From Akkermansia sp. (GTDB lineage Bacteria; Verrucomicrobiota; Verrucomicrobiia; Verrucomicrobiales; Akkermansiaceae), in the NCBI GenBank assembly GCA_017555025.1, contig JAFZHC010000009.1, positions 186,001 to 250,000 on the forward strand: a DNA stretch of 64,000 nucleotides, written 5' to 3'. This document shows positions 16,982-26,388 of this stretch, piece after piece (position 1 is the stretch's first letter; each line of letters opens with the position of its first letter). A model generated the notes under the pieces. The model was not told the DNA's origin and ran no database searches. It was given only the letters and a program-made list of their open reading frames with translations. The position numbers and the translations under genes are program-made.

Positions 16982-19113
16982 TGGAGGGATTTGTGAAGTT
17001 TAAGAGTACTGCGGCTCTTGCCGTCAGACGAGAAGGTGGCCTTGTCAATGGAAAGATGGGGAAGGCTGATAAGCGGATTGAATTGGGGGCGATTGTAGTG
17101 CAGGATGATTTGCGCCTCGTTTTCGTTGCAATTCAGGTGCAGCTCAACAGTCGTTGCGGGTGGCAATGCCTTGATAATGGCCTGTAGGGTTTCCTGCAAG
17201 CTGCTGATATCATCCGGCGCGGCCAGAACGGCTTCAAGCTTTTCCGCCATTAATTCCCGAATGCCGTCAGGGGCATCTGACGGTACCTTAATTTCGGCGC
17301 GTTGGCTCCATTTGCCTCGGAATTCCAGAGCCAGCATGGTGATATCGGAGCGTTGTTCCATATTACCGCTGAAGCGCTGCAGACTGGTACGCACTTGGCG
17401 CGGTACATCCGCAATATAATCAGCCTGCATGCTGAGCGCTTCTTCCAGTCTGGCCATGCCAAAGGGGGTATTCTCGGCATCTGATGCATTGATGACACCA
17501 TGTGTGTACAGGAAAAGTCGGTCGCCGGCGTTCAGCGTAAGGCGGCACTCTGTGTACGACGCCCCCATGTGGCTACCCAGCAGCGCACCGGAACGCATGG
17601 CCATCATTTCATAATTGCCCCCCGGAATGCGGCGCAGCGCCTGAGGTGTGCCGGCATTGACAAATCGCAGGTCGCCGGTAGTGATGTTCAGGCGACCGTA
17701 GAAGAGCGAAAGTTTCATATCGCTGGCTGCGGCACATAGCTCGTTATTGGCCTTTGTCACCAACTCCTGAGGCGTTGCTCCGGTCTTTGCCAGTTCGCGG
17801 ATAATGGTGATAGCTCTCATCATAAACAGCGCTGCGGGAATGCCGGTGGCGGTGACATCGCCCAGTAGGAAGCAGAGGTGTTTATCATCCGGCATGAAGA
17901 AATCGTAGAAATCACCGCCCACCACTTGCGCCTGCACGTTGGTGGCATAGATATCAAACTCGGTGTGTTCCGGAAATGCCGGGAACTGATTGGGCAAAAC
18001 GGTACTCTGAATGGCGCTGGCAAGCTGTAGCTCTTTGTGGAGAAGTTCTCGTTTCTGCTCTCCGTATGCTTGAAGCGAATCCACCATCGCGTTGATGCCG
18101 TTGGAAAGACGAAGGAACTCCGGCGTGTCGGTTACCTCCACGCGCTCTTCGATATAACCTTCTGTAATTCGGCGCAGCGAATGATTGATTCGTCGCATGC
18201 CCTTCAGCACATAGTGGCGCAGTAGTACCCATACAACAATGAACATCAGCACAAAAAGGCCGATATTACTCAGGAGTAAACCTCTGAGGGATTTGAAGCT
18301 GACTTTGCTGATTTCACTCCAAGGCATGAGCGAAACAAGGCGCATGCCGTTTTCCTCAATGGCGTAGGTGGCATAGGTAACGCCTCCCAGGCTGATGGCT
18401 CCAACTGCGTTGAGCGGGAGTGACAGTAGTGAGGCCGTGGGCAGATTGAGGGCGCCACGGTTAAGTTGTTTTCCTTCGCGAAAGGCAACAATATGACCGA
18501 TTGCTCCCCCCATGATGCGGGAAGCCAATTTCTCAAAATCAGATGAGGCGCGAACAATCTGCTCGTGCTGAGCGGTAAATCCCAGCTGAACCAAGCCGGG
18601 CTCATCCAATCGCGTAACGCCGGCATACTGTATAATCTGGCCGCTCAGAACATTGCTTTGAGGGCGTTGCAACAACTCATACCCGGGCATGGTTATGCAC
18701 TTCAGGAAGGGGCGGCTTTGCTCGTGATTGCTCAGGTCGAGACCGACTGCTGACTTCGGAACTGCTGCAATGATAACCCCTTTTTCGTTGGTAACACAAA
18801 TCTGGCGTGCGCCTAGGTCATTGCAGAGCCCCTGAAGAGCATCCTGCTCGTGAAGGATAGAAGGGTTGAGGCGGATAATTTCTGCCAGCGCACGTGTACG
18901 CTCAATCGTGCTTTCCTCATTAATCTGCACCACATGCTGCATGTTATCCTGAGTGTAGCGAATGAGCAGCATAAGGTCATGCAGACGATTACTCATCAAG
19001 TCTTTTGCACGAGCTTCCGATTGGCGCTGAAACTGTAAAAAGGACAGGCCGCCGGCTACTGCAAAGGCAGCGCAGATGAGCAGGAACAGCCAGGTGAGAA
19101 ACTTTTGTTGCAT
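16978..19113 (-). CDS. Membrane sensor with HAMP and SpoIIE-type PP2C phosphatase domain
   Basis: The 711-residue protein has a first transmembrane helix (about 6-26), a periplasmic Cache-like sensor region (to about 270), a second helix (about 275-298) and a HAMP linker (about 300-350). A SpoIIE/PP2C domain follows (about 390-590), with VVGGDFYDFF and LLGDVTATGIPAALFM. A final segment of about 110 residues could be a reduced HATPase-like domain. Two metal motifs are normal, but the usual YTDGV reads YTHGV here, placing His at a conserved Asp. Its ATG lies behind a good promoter with a GGAG in the short leader. It is the first gene of the phosphatase-kinase operon and would dephosphorylate kinase targets or an anti-sigma antagonist. 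None of the latter is in the window. Confidence 0.88.
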   Translation of the reverse strand: MQQKFLTWLFLLICAAFAVAGGLSFLQFQRQSEARAKDLMSNRLHDLMLLIRYTQDNMQHVVQINEESTIERTRALAEIIRLNPSILHEQDALQGLCNDLGARQICVTNEKGVIIAAVPKSAVGLDLSNHEQSRPFLKCITMPGYELLQRPQSNVLSGQIIQYAGVTRLDEPGLVQLGFTAQHEQIVRASSDFEKLASRIMGGAIGHIVAFREGKQLNRGALNLPTASLLSLPLNAVGAISLGGVTYATYAIEENGMRLVSLMPWSEISKVSFKSLRGLLLSNIGLFVLMFIVVWVLLRHYVLKGMRRINHSLRRITEGYIEERVEVTDTPEFLRLSNGINAMVDSLQAYGEQKRELLHKELQLASAIQSTVLPNQFPAFPEHTEFDIYATNVQAQVVGGDFYDFFMPDDKHLCFLLGDVTATGIPAALFMMRAITIIRELAKTGATPQELVTKANNELCAAASDMKLSLFYGRLNITTGDLRFVNAGTPQALRRIPGGNYEMMAMRSGALLGSHMGASYTECRLTLNAGDRLFLYTHGVINASDAENTPFGMARLEEALSMQADYIADVPRQVRTSLQRFSGNMEQRSDITMLALEFRGKWSQRAEIKVPSDAPDGIRELMAEKLEAVLAAPDDISSLQETLQAIIKALPPATTVELHLNCNENEAQIILHYNRPQFNPLISLPHLSIDKATFSSDGKSRSTLKLHKSLQ

Positions 19114-19135
19114 GCGATATCAACTTACTCCGATA

Positions 19136-19164
19136 ATTCTAGCATGATATCTTCGTTTTGGCAA
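19136..19164 (-). promoter_or_regulatory. Promoter of the phosphatase-kinase operon
   Basis: TTGCCA (19164-19159), 17 bases, TAGAAT (19141-19136) on the minus strand. A leader of about 16 nt contains GGAG upstream of the ATG at 19113, one of the few Shine-Dalgarno-like sequences seen here. Confidence 0.7.
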
Positions 19165-19232
19165 GCTCAGATTACGGCTGCGTCTTTCTTTGAGACTAAA
19201 AAATAATGGCAGGAGAGAGTACATAAATGAGC

Positions 19233-19261
19233 TTGCTTTTAATCATTAATTGTGCCAGAAT
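19233..19261 (+). promoter_or_regulatory. Promoter of the lipoprotein gene
   Basis: TTGCTT (19233-19238), 17 bases, CAGAAT (19256-19261). The -10 ends seven bases before the ATG at 19269, giving a leaderless mRNA. The string around the -10 nearly repeats that of the response regulator gene at 9095. Confidence 0.65.
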
Positions 19262-19268
19262 AGCTGCC

Positions 19269-19916
19269 ATGAAATATAGAATTGCTACCCTTATTCTTCT
19301 GCTATTGCTTTTTGCTGTGCCCTCCTGCACGCAGGTGCATACTCGCTTTATTGATTTGGGGCAGCGCTTTGACGGCGTGCAACCGGATAATGTTTGCCTC
19401 TTTAAGTCCGGTGGTAAGCTTTGGGTAAAGGGGCAGCGCATGCAGTTCAGTTTGCGCCGTCAGTTGTTTATTCTGGAGAAGCATGGCCGCTATGAATACA
19501 TTCCTATAGACGGCACACAAGGCGAGATTGTTTATCGAGAAGTTTGCTGGAAGAGCGATGCCCGTCCTCCTCGTTATGATTATGCTGAGGGGAGCAAATG
19601 GCGGAGTTTGCCCGCTGATACTATGCAACAGGTAAAGGTGCACGCAGATGATGAACTCTGGTTTAAGGCTAACCGAACAGGAAAATTTGAGGCAGACGCC
19701 CATGCCCTCTGGGCATATCCAATGGCGGTTGCTTCTTTTGTGGCTGTGGATGTACCCTCTGTAGTGTTAGCTCCGGCTTTATGGGTGTTGCTGGTGCCGC
19801 CTCTCCTTTGTGTGGAGGCTGTTAGCAACAGCATGCAGATGCTCCCGAAAACTAAGTTTCAGGAGCGTGGAGGTCGGGCATCGGGTGCAACATCCGGCCA
19901 ATCGTGTCGGGGGTAA
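19269..19916 (+). CDS. Putative lipoprotein, unknown function
   Basis: The 215-residue product begins with a lysine-arginine start and a leucine-rich helix ending in the lipobox-like VPSC (Cys 20), so it is probably lipid-anchored. The middle is beta-rich and charged. A hydrophobic stretch near 158-190 could be a membrane helix or hairpin. No family is recognised. The ATG at 19269 is preferred because a -10 element ends seven bases before it, while an upstream in-frame ATG lies in the promoter. Its last 58 bases overlap the 3' end of the convergent hrpB gene. Confidence 0.75.
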   Translation: MKYRIATLILLLLLFAVPSCTQVHTRFIDLGQRFDGVQPDNVCLFKSGGKLWVKGQRMQFSLRRQLFILEKHGRYEYIPIDGTQGEIVYREVCWKSDARPPRYDYAEGSKWRSLPADTMQQVKVHADDELWFKANRTGKFEADAHALWAYPMAVASFVAVDVPSVVLAPALWVLLVPPLLCVEAVSNSMQMLPKTKFQERGGRASGATSGQSCRG

Positions 19917-22402
19917 CGACCTGCAAGGTCTTTCTTCATTTGCGGATAACCATTGCACCAGAAAGATACTAAATCAGACGTTGTTTGGTAAGGTCGTTGA
20001 TTGGGTGCCAATATTTCAATGAGGCACTTCACCCGACCTTCTGCGATAGTTGGAGTCTCCGGTACCCCGAAGAGTAATTGGCACTTCAGTCCAAACGTAG
20101 GTGTGCCGTCTTCGCGGTACAGTAATTTTACTTCGCGTCCGTTAGCCAGACGGATAGCTTTTGGCGCCAGACGGTTCAGGCAATCCTTTTGCCACGGGGA
20201 AAGCCATTCACCCAAAATAGGAAGTACAGGGCGGGTTGATATTTCTTTGTAGCTGACAGCGCCTTCGCAGAGCATGGTAATGGCCACAAGTCGGTCTTCC
20301 TCTCCGAACTCCGGCAACTCCAGTTCGGGCATGGCTTGTCTGAGGCAGGTTAAGCGGTTAATCCATTGCATCACATGACCATCCCAGCCTTCCAAGCGCA
20401 GATTGCCACGTATTACCTGTTCAGCCAGCAGGGGGGCAGCTTGGTCCGGGTGGGCATCACCGGTTTCGCGTTCGCTCAGAACGAGGTCTCGGTAAAGGGT
20501 GCGGTGCATACTGAGTACGCGCTTTCGTGTGCTGTCGTAAGCGGGTACATCATCCTCGAGGGTACGAAGTGCATTAAGGGGTAACTGAGTGCAGCGAGAA
20601 AGACGAGTTTCTACACCTTTGCCACCGATTTCTGCAATTTCAGCGGCTAGGAAGATATCTGAACGCGCCGCAATGGGGGAGGCTATTTTACCGCTGCGAC
20701 GCGAGGTCAGGCGAGCCGTGGATGTAGCCGTGCTGTTGCGAGCGGCCACATTCGCCGGGAACGATCCTAACAGCGCAGCTATCACTCCGTCTCGATGCGC
20801 TGCAAAATCGGGCTCGGGCTTCTGCTGGCGGAGAAGCTGGCGAGCCGCTGTCGACACTTCACGGGCGGCTCTCGCCATGATACCCAGTCGGGAGCATTCA
20901 GCTGCATCGTAGCGAAGGCGGGTAGCAGCTTCAATTGCTCGCCATTCGGCTTGGAAATCAGTAAAATCGTCTTCTTCGTACAATTTGTCGCTCAAACCGG
21001 TGGACATTGCAATATTCTCACCTTGAATCAATGCGGCGATAACTGCAGTCTCCGGCTCGCATCGGTACTCTTTACCGGCAACCATCAGACGTGCCAAAAC
21101 GGGGCTGAGTGGGTAATGCAGCATTTGGTGGCCTATTGCGCTCAGCTGTCCATCTGAAGAAACAGCCCCGAGCTCTTGTAGTAATTCCCATGCCCGAGCG
21201 GTAGCAGACTCGGTAGGGGCATCCGGCCAGCCGAAGTGGCGAATACCCTCCAGCCCTTTGCAACCCCACGCCAGAAGGTTGAGAAAGGCCATGGAAATAT
21301 CAGCCCGGTGTACTTCCGGTGCGGGAAAGGGTGGTCGACGGCGTTGTTCCGCTTCGCTCCATAAGCGTATGCAACGTCCCGGCCCCAAGCGACCTGCACG
21401 CCCTGCACGTTGTTCAGCCTGAGCTTGTGAAATAGGCACAATATGAAGTGTGCTTAGCCCGCGCCGGGAATCCCAGCGTGCTTCACGCGCAGTACCGCTG
21501 TCCACCACGGAACGCACTCCTTCAATAGTCAGAGAGGTTTCAGCGATATTGGTAGAAACGATAACACGGGGGCGCTCTCCGCATGCAACGGCAAGGGCCT
21601 GAGCCTCGGGGGTAAGCTGTCCGTGCAGGGCAAAAACATCACGCCCTCGCATCCACCCTACATTCTCCAGTATTTCAACAGTACGGCGAATTTCGTATGC
21701 ACCCGGCAGAAACACCAGCACATCGCCGCAATCATGATGTTCTATCAGTTTGCGAACGGCTGCTGCACATTGCTCCCAGATGGGCGGTGTGGCAATATAT
21801 CCTCGATTGTCTCGAACCGGAGCAGGGGGCATATAACTGACTTCCACGGGGTACAAGCGGCCCTCGGCCTTCAGTATAACAGCCTGCGGCAAGTAGGACT
21901 CGAGCTTATCCAGCTCAAGTGTGGCAGACATCACAAAGATGCCCAACTCAGGGCGCTCCTGTTGTTGCAGCTGCAGAACCCGAGCAAGACATAAATCACC
22001 GGAAAGGCGCCGTTCATGCACCTCATCAAAGATAACCGCGCTGACACCACGCAGCTGCGGATCTTCTGTAAGTCGGCGTTCGAGGATGCCGTCTGTCACG
22101 AAAAGAATGCGGGTTGCTTCGCTGCGGCGGGAATCAAATCGAACCGTATAACCAACCTCCTGTCCGAGGGTGCATGGGTATTGTTTGGCAACATAAGCAG
22201 CCAGTAATCGTGCGGCAAGGCGGCGGGGCTGAACGACAATAATAGTACCTTGTTCAGCCACCCCGGCCTCTGCCAGCATGAGGGGAATGCGCGTGGATTT
22301 ACCACTACCGGTTGGGGCACTCAGGAGAGCACAGAACCCGGGCTTACGTGCGACGTTGATAACGTCCTCCCGTATGGAGTCGATGGGTAGCACCTTGCTC
22401 AT
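19859..22402 (-). CDS. hrpB: ATP-dependent helicase HrpB (DExH box)
   Basis: This 847-residue DEAH-type helicase has Walker A APTGSGKSTRIPLML (about 29-43), Walker B DEVHER, motif III MSATLE, and the motif VI region with QRAGRAGRLGPG. The helicase-associated and HrpB C-terminal domains follow. HrpB proteins are predicted RNA helicases with poorly defined targets. The start overlaps the previous gene's stop by one base, so it is coexpressed with the thioredoxin-fold protein. The window also encodes HrpA (35596-39321), a longer relative. Confidence 0.95.
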   Translation of the reverse strand: MSKVLPIDSIREDVINVARKPGFCALLSAPTGSGKSTRIPLMLAEAGVAEQGTIIVVQPRRLAARLLAAYVAKQYPCTLGQEVGYTVRFDSRRSEATRILFVTDGILERRLTEDPQLRGVSAVIFDEVHERRLSGDLCLARVLQLQQQERPELGIFVMSATLELDKLESYLPQAVILKAEGRLYPVEVSYMPPAPVRDNRGYIATPPIWEQCAAAVRKLIEHHDCGDVLVFLPGAYEIRRTVEILENVGWMRGRDVFALHGQLTPEAQALAVACGERPRVIVSTNIAETSLTIEGVRSVVDSGTAREARWDSRRGLSTLHIVPISQAQAEQRAGRAGRLGPGRCIRLWSEAEQRRRPPFPAPEVHRADISMAFLNLLAWGCKGLEGIRHFGWPDAPTESATARAWELLQELGAVSSDGQLSAIGHQMLHYPLSPVLARLMVAGKEYRCEPETAVIAALIQGENIAMSTGLSDKLYEEDDFTDFQAEWRAIEAATRLRYDAAECSRLGIMARAAREVSTAARQLLRQQKPEPDFAAHRDGVIAALLGSFPANVAARNSTATSTARLTSRRSGKIASPIAARSDIFLAAEIAEIGGKGVETRLSRCTQLPLNALRTLEDDVPAYDSTRKRVLSMHRTLYRDLVLSERETGDAHPDQAAPLLAEQVIRGNLRLEGWDGHVMQWINRLTCLRQAMPELELPEFGEEDRLVAITMLCEGAVSYKEISTRPVLPILGEWLSPWQKDCLNRLAPKAIRLANGREVKLLYREDGTPTFGLKCQLLFGVPETPTIAEGRVKCLIEILAPNQRPYQTTSDLVSFWCNGYPQMKKDLAGRYPRHDWPDVAPDARPPRS

Positions 22403-23706
22403 CAGAAATCATCCGGCATGTCGCGCAGCTCAGGAGCTTCATCGCTGCTGTGTGGCGTCGCCGCAGGCTGAGAGCCGGGCTGGATAACAGGAACCTCCGC
22501 TGTAGGTTGAGCCACTACAACGGTTTCTTTTTTCTGAGCAGGGGCTGCAAAGAGTGTATTGAGCGCGGTTTGCAACGGTAATCCGGGATAACCGATGAAG
22601 AGAATCCGGCTATCCGGCCCGACTAATACCGCAGTCGGCAGCTGCGAGACTCGATAGGCTTTGCCATTGCTGTTTTCTGCATCGTCCATAAAACAGTTGG
22701 CAATGATACCGTGCTGCTGAAGCATGGCTTTCCATTCTTCCTGTTCCTCATGAACGGTAATCGGGCAGAAGACAAGCTCGGGGAATTGCTCCGCAAGTTG
22801 ATTTTGCTTTTGTACCACATTGAGCCCCATACGTTCGGTCGGTGACCAGAAAAAGATGAGGTTCGCTTTCCCTGCAACCGGAAAGGTTGCCGTTTGACCA
22901 TCTGCAGCAATGACGTTGAGGCGAGGTGCAATGCTGCCTACGCTCAGGTGGCGCAGCATATACGTCATCTCAATGACCATATCATTAAGAGAGGTATTGC
23001 CGAACATCGCATCCTCGGGTGCTATGCTGACGGCCTGTCGCAGGAAATAAAGCTGCTTACTGCGAGCCATGGCTGCACTTCCTTCTGCGCCGGAAATTGT
23101 TGGGTTAGACAACATCAGACACATGGCCATCGCGGCATTGGCGCGGGAGGTCAAATCTTGATTGCGTGTGTAGATTTTTTGTAAAATTTCATACACGCGT
23201 ATGCTCTGACTCTCGGAAAGTTTGGCGCAGGCTTCTGCTATATAGGGGCTGGCATAGTGCGTGCGGTTAATACTCTCCAGTAGTGCGTTGGCAAAATAGG
23301 AGACTCGGCGTTGCTTACCGTTGAAGATTTCAGCGAAGACTTGCGGGTGGTTGATAAACCACACGACAGCCGGCGCAGCCCAGGGTTGGTCAAATTCATA
23401 CACCGGCACCATGCGTTTTTCATCGACGGCACCTTTCATTCGCTCGGCCGCTGTGGGGCGCACAATATCCTCGCGCTCGCCTACTTTGCGACTGATGCTG
23501 CGCCAGAGCTCAACGGCTACATCTTTACCATCCGGCATTTTCAGCGCGGCTCGCTGTTCATCGGTGCGTGCTACTTTTCGGGCAGCCTGATATTCTGCCA
23601 TCTGCTGATTCCATCGGTTCAGCGCACCACGCATTGCCGGTTCGGCTGCGGGTGCAGACAAGGTGCACAGAGTGGTAAATAGAGCGAGATGTGCTGTTAT
23701 CTTCAT
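22402..23706 (-). CDS. Secreted thioredoxin-fold protein without a CXXC motif
   Basis: The 434-residue protein has an N-terminal signal peptide (residues 1 to about 20, ending APAAEP). A helical HEAT-like region follows (about 100-270), then a TlpA-like thioredoxin fold (about 275-385) with NLIFFWSPTERMG and the conserved cis-proline region RVSQLPTAVLVGPDSRILF. The WCXXC active site of redox-active relatives is replaced by WSPTE, so it cannot act as a dithiol oxidoreductase. The C-terminus is low in complexity and proline/glutamine-rich. It is cotranscribed with hrpB. Confidence 0.78.
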   Translation of the reverse strand: MKITAHLALFTTLCTLSAPAAEPAMRGALNRWNQQMAEYQAARKVARTDEQRAALKMPDGKDVAVELWRSISRKVGEREDIVRPTAAERMKGAVDEKRMVPVYEFDQPWAAPAVVWFINHPQVFAEIFNGKQRRVSYFANALLESINRTHYASPYIAEACAKLSESQSIRVYEILQKIYTRNQDLTSRANAAMAMCLMLSNPTISGAEGSAAMARSKQLYFLRQAVSIAPEDAMFGNTSLNDMVIEMTYMLRHLSVGSIAPRLNVIAADGQTATFPVAGKANLIFFWSPTERMGLNVVQKQNQLAEQFPELVFCPITVHEEQEEWKAMLQQHGIIANCFMDDAENSNGKAYRVSQLPTAVLVGPDSRILFIGYPGLPLQTALNTLFAAPAQKKETVVVAQPTAEVPVIQPGSQPAATPHSSDEAPELRDMPDDF

Positions 23707-23713
23707 GCGTTTT

Positions 23714-23743
23714 ATTATAGGGGAGAACCGGCTCTTATGGCAA
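23714..23743 (-). promoter_or_regulatory. Promoter of the thioredoxin-fold gene and hrpB
   Basis: TTGCCA (23743-23738), 18 bases, perfect TATAAT (23719-23714) on the minus strand. The -10 ends seven bases before the ATG at 23706, predicting a leaderless mRNA. Confidence 0.7.
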
Positions 23744-23860
23744 GTACAAAATGTGTGCGCCGCTCAGCCTGTATACAAAGTTCATCTATCTTCTGCCTGT
23801 GCCTTGTATATGTCACGCTTCAGGCTTGCATCCGCACCCGCGAACTGATATGGTGCGCAC

Positions 23861-24385
23861 ATGGCAACTGACAAGAAAATCACCATCAAGACCAGCCGTG
23901 GCGACATCAATCTGACTGTTTTCGCTTCCAAGACCCCCATGACGGCGGCCAGCTTCCTGAATCTGGCCACCAAGGGCTTTTACAAGGGCCTTACCTTCCA
24001 CCGCGTGATTGCCGACTTCATGATTCAGGGTGGTTGCCCTGATGGCACCGGTTGCGGTGGCCCCGGCTATAAGTTTGATGATGAATGCCGACCCGACCTT
24101 AAGTTCAATCGTCCCGGCTTGCTGGCTATGGCCAATGCCGGTAAGACTTGGACCGGGCAGGGAACCAATGGCTCCCAGTTCTTCATTACTCACGTTCCGA
24201 CCGATTGGCTTAACGGCAAGCACACCATTTTTGGTGAAGTATGTACCCCTGAGGATCAGAAGGTTGTAGATTCCGTACGTCAGGGCGACAAGATTACTGA
24301 TATCGTGATTCATGATGATTGCGCAGATCTCTTCGAGGAGCAGTCTGCCAATATCACCCGCTGGAACAGCAAACTCGGTAAGTAA
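23861..24385 (+). CDS. Peptidyl-prolyl cis-trans isomerase, cyclophilin type
   Basis: The 174-residue single-domain cyclophilin has the active-site motifs FHRVIADFMIQGG, the MANAGKTWTGQGTNGSQFFIT block and the WLNGKHTIFGEV block. It has no signal peptide, so it is cytoplasmic. It catalyses proline isomerisation during protein folding. The stop codon overlaps the ATG of the following ABC-F gene by one base (TAATG), so the two form an operon. An inset between the catalytic block and the C-terminus (GGPGYKFDDECRP) is typical of the short bacterial PpiB group. Confidence 0.95.
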   Translation: MATDKKITIKTSRGDINLTVFASKTPMTAASFLNLATKGFYKGLTFHRVIADFMIQGGCPDGTGCGGPGYKFDDECRPDLKFNRPGLLAMANAGKTWTGQGTNGSQFFITHVPTDWLNGKHTIFGEVCTPEDQKVVDSVRQGDKITDIVIHDDCADLFEEQSANITRWNSKLGK

Positions 24386-26367
24386 TGGTATTTGCCGTCC
24401 AGGACCTGCACATCGAGTTCGGTCCCCGCGTTCTTTTCGATTCGCTCTCCTTCGTTGTGGAACGGGGGGAGCGCATCGCATTTGCCGGGCAGAACGGAGC
24501 CGGGAAGTCAACACTCATGAAGTGTATTGTGGGTGTGCAGGAACCAGATCACGGCAAGGTATTATTACCCAAACATACCCATGTCGGCTATCTGCCGCAG
24601 GATGGTATCCATATTTCCGGGCGTCCTCTGCTGGACGAAGTTCTGGGCTCTGTAGGTAACATCGTAGAGCTTCAACAAACAGTTGATGAACTCTCTGCCG
24701 ACTTGCAGAAACTCGACCCCGCCGCTGAGGAATATCGCGACACTCTGGAAGAGATTGGCCGTCTGGAACTGATTTTACAAGACAGAGATGCGGCTTCTCT
24801 GCGCCCTCGTACGGAGTCGATTTTGCGTGGTCTGGGATTTGCAGACAAGGATTTCACACGCGACTGCGGTGAGTTCTCCGGTGGTTGGCAAATGCGCATC
24901 GCCTTAGCTCGATTGCTTTTGCAGGAACCTGAGGTTCTTTTGCTGGACGAGCCGACTAACCACCTGGACATTCAGAGTCAACGCTGGCTGGAGCAGAATT
25001 TGCGCAACTACCGGGGTGCCATCTGCATCATCAGCCACGATATCGCGCTGCTCGACAACCTCGTAACCCGTACCATTGCATTCCACCATGGCAGAGCCGA
25101 GGAATACTCAGGCAACTTCTCCTTCTACCTGAAAGAGAGCAAGACTCGCAAGGAAATCCTGCTCCGTCAGGCAAAGGCTCAGCAGCGCGAAATTGCCAAA
25201 ACTCAGGCATTCATCGACCGATTCCGCGCTAAGGCAACCAAGGCCAGTCAGGCTCAGAGCCGTATTAAACAACTCGAGAAGATTGAGCTCATCGAGGTGG
25301 AGGATGATGACGCCGTGATGAGTTTTCACTTTCCTCCGCCCCCTCCCGGTGGTAACACCGTTGTACATCTTGAGAAGGTCGGCAAGGCATACGGCCCCAT
25401 TCGCTTGCTGGATGGGTATGACTTCCGTATGGATAAGGGAGATCGCATAGCTATTGTGGGTGTGAATGGCTCGGGCAAGTCCACGTTTACGAGGCTGATT
25501 TCCGGTACTGAGGCTCCGGATAGTGGCAAGTTCTCCTTCGGGCACCATACGCAGGTGGCTTTCTTCTCGCAGACTCATGCCGATGTACTGAACAATGAGC
25601 AAACCGTGTTGGAGTGTGTGGAAGCAGCTGCCAGTCGCGAGACGCGGCCGCTAGTGCGTAATATACTCGGTTGCTTCCTCTTCCGTGGGGATGATGTCTT
25701 CAAGAAAATCGGCGTATTGAGTGGTGGTGAGCGTTCGCGTGTGGCTCTGGTGTGCATGTTGCTGAAGCCCGCCAACTTCCTCATTATGGACGAGCCGACC
25801 AATCACCTGGACTTCCAGAGCCAAGATGTGTTGCAAGCGGCTCTTGCTGAATATCCCGGCTCATATTGCATTGTTTCTCACAACCGTCAGTTCCTCGACC
25901 CCATTGTCAATAAGGTGTTGGAGTTCCGTTTGGGGCATGCTCCCCGACTTTTCCACGGTAACGTGAGCCAGTATATCGAAACGGTGGAAGCTGAGGAACG
26001 CCGTTTGAAAGAAAACGCTGCCTCTACCCCCTCGGCCGTTACAAACGCAGATATCCCCGGGATTGTAAACAAGAAGGATGCCCGACGAGCCCGTGCTCAG
26101 GAACGCGAGCGTCGAGCTCGCATTCTCAAACCTCTCCAAAATGAGCTGGAGGAAGTGGAATTAGCCATCGCTGAAAAAGATGATGCTAAGGCTGCTATCT
26201 CCGCCGAGCTTGAAAAGCCTGAGAATATGAGCGATAACCAGAAGCTCATGGAACTCACTCAGCAGTACCAATCGCTTGAACGCGAGACGGAGGCTCTCTT
26301 TACCCGCTGGGAAAAACTCTCTACCGCTATCGAACAGGCGGAGATTGAGCTTGCTGCCGGCGAATAA
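24385..26367 (+). CDS. ABC-F family ATPase (translation factor type)
   Basis: The 660-residue protein has two fused ATPase domains and no membrane segments. The Walker A motifs are GQNGAGKST and GVNGSGKST. The signatures are FSGGW and LSGGE, and each domain has DEPTNHLDFQSQ-like D-loops (LDIQSQ and LDFQSQ). An interdomain P-site-tRNA-interaction linker (about 240-300) and a C-terminal coiled coil (about 540-655) follow. ABC-F proteins act on ribosomes. It is cotranscribed with the cyclophilin. Its final 51 codons are duplicated with about 90% identity at 27518-27681, beyond the acyltransferase gene. Confidence 0.95.
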   Translation: MVFAVQDLHIEFGPRVLFDSLSFVVERGERIAFAGQNGAGKSTLMKCIVGVQEPDHGKVLLPKHTHVGYLPQDGIHISGRPLLDEVLGSVGNIVELQQTVDELSADLQKLDPAAEEYRDTLEEIGRLELILQDRDAASLRPRTESILRGLGFADKDFTRDCGEFSGGWQMRIALARLLLQEPEVLLLDEPTNHLDIQSQRWLEQNLRNYRGAICIISHDIALLDNLVTRTIAFHHGRAEEYSGNFSFYLKESKTRKEILLRQAKAQQREIAKTQAFIDRFRAKATKASQAQSRIKQLEKIELIEVEDDDAVMSFHFPPPPPGGNTVVHLEKVGKAYGPIRLLDGYDFRMDKGDRIAIVGVNGSGKSTFTRLISGTEAPDSGKFSFGHHTQVAFFSQTHADVLNNEQTVLECVEAAASRETRPLVRNILGCFLFRGDDVFKKIGVLSGGERSRVALVCMLLKPANFLIMDEPTNHLDFQSQDVLQAALAEYPGSYCIVSHNRQFLDPIVNKVLEFRLGHAPRLFHGNVSQYIETVEAEERRLKENAASTPSAVTNADIPGIVNKKDARRARAQERERRARILKPLQNELEEVELAIAEKDDAKAAISAELEKPENMSDNQKLMELTQQYQSLERETEALFTRWEKLSTAIEQAEIELAAGE

Positions 26368-26388
26368 TTTTTTCCTATAGAGTTTCCT

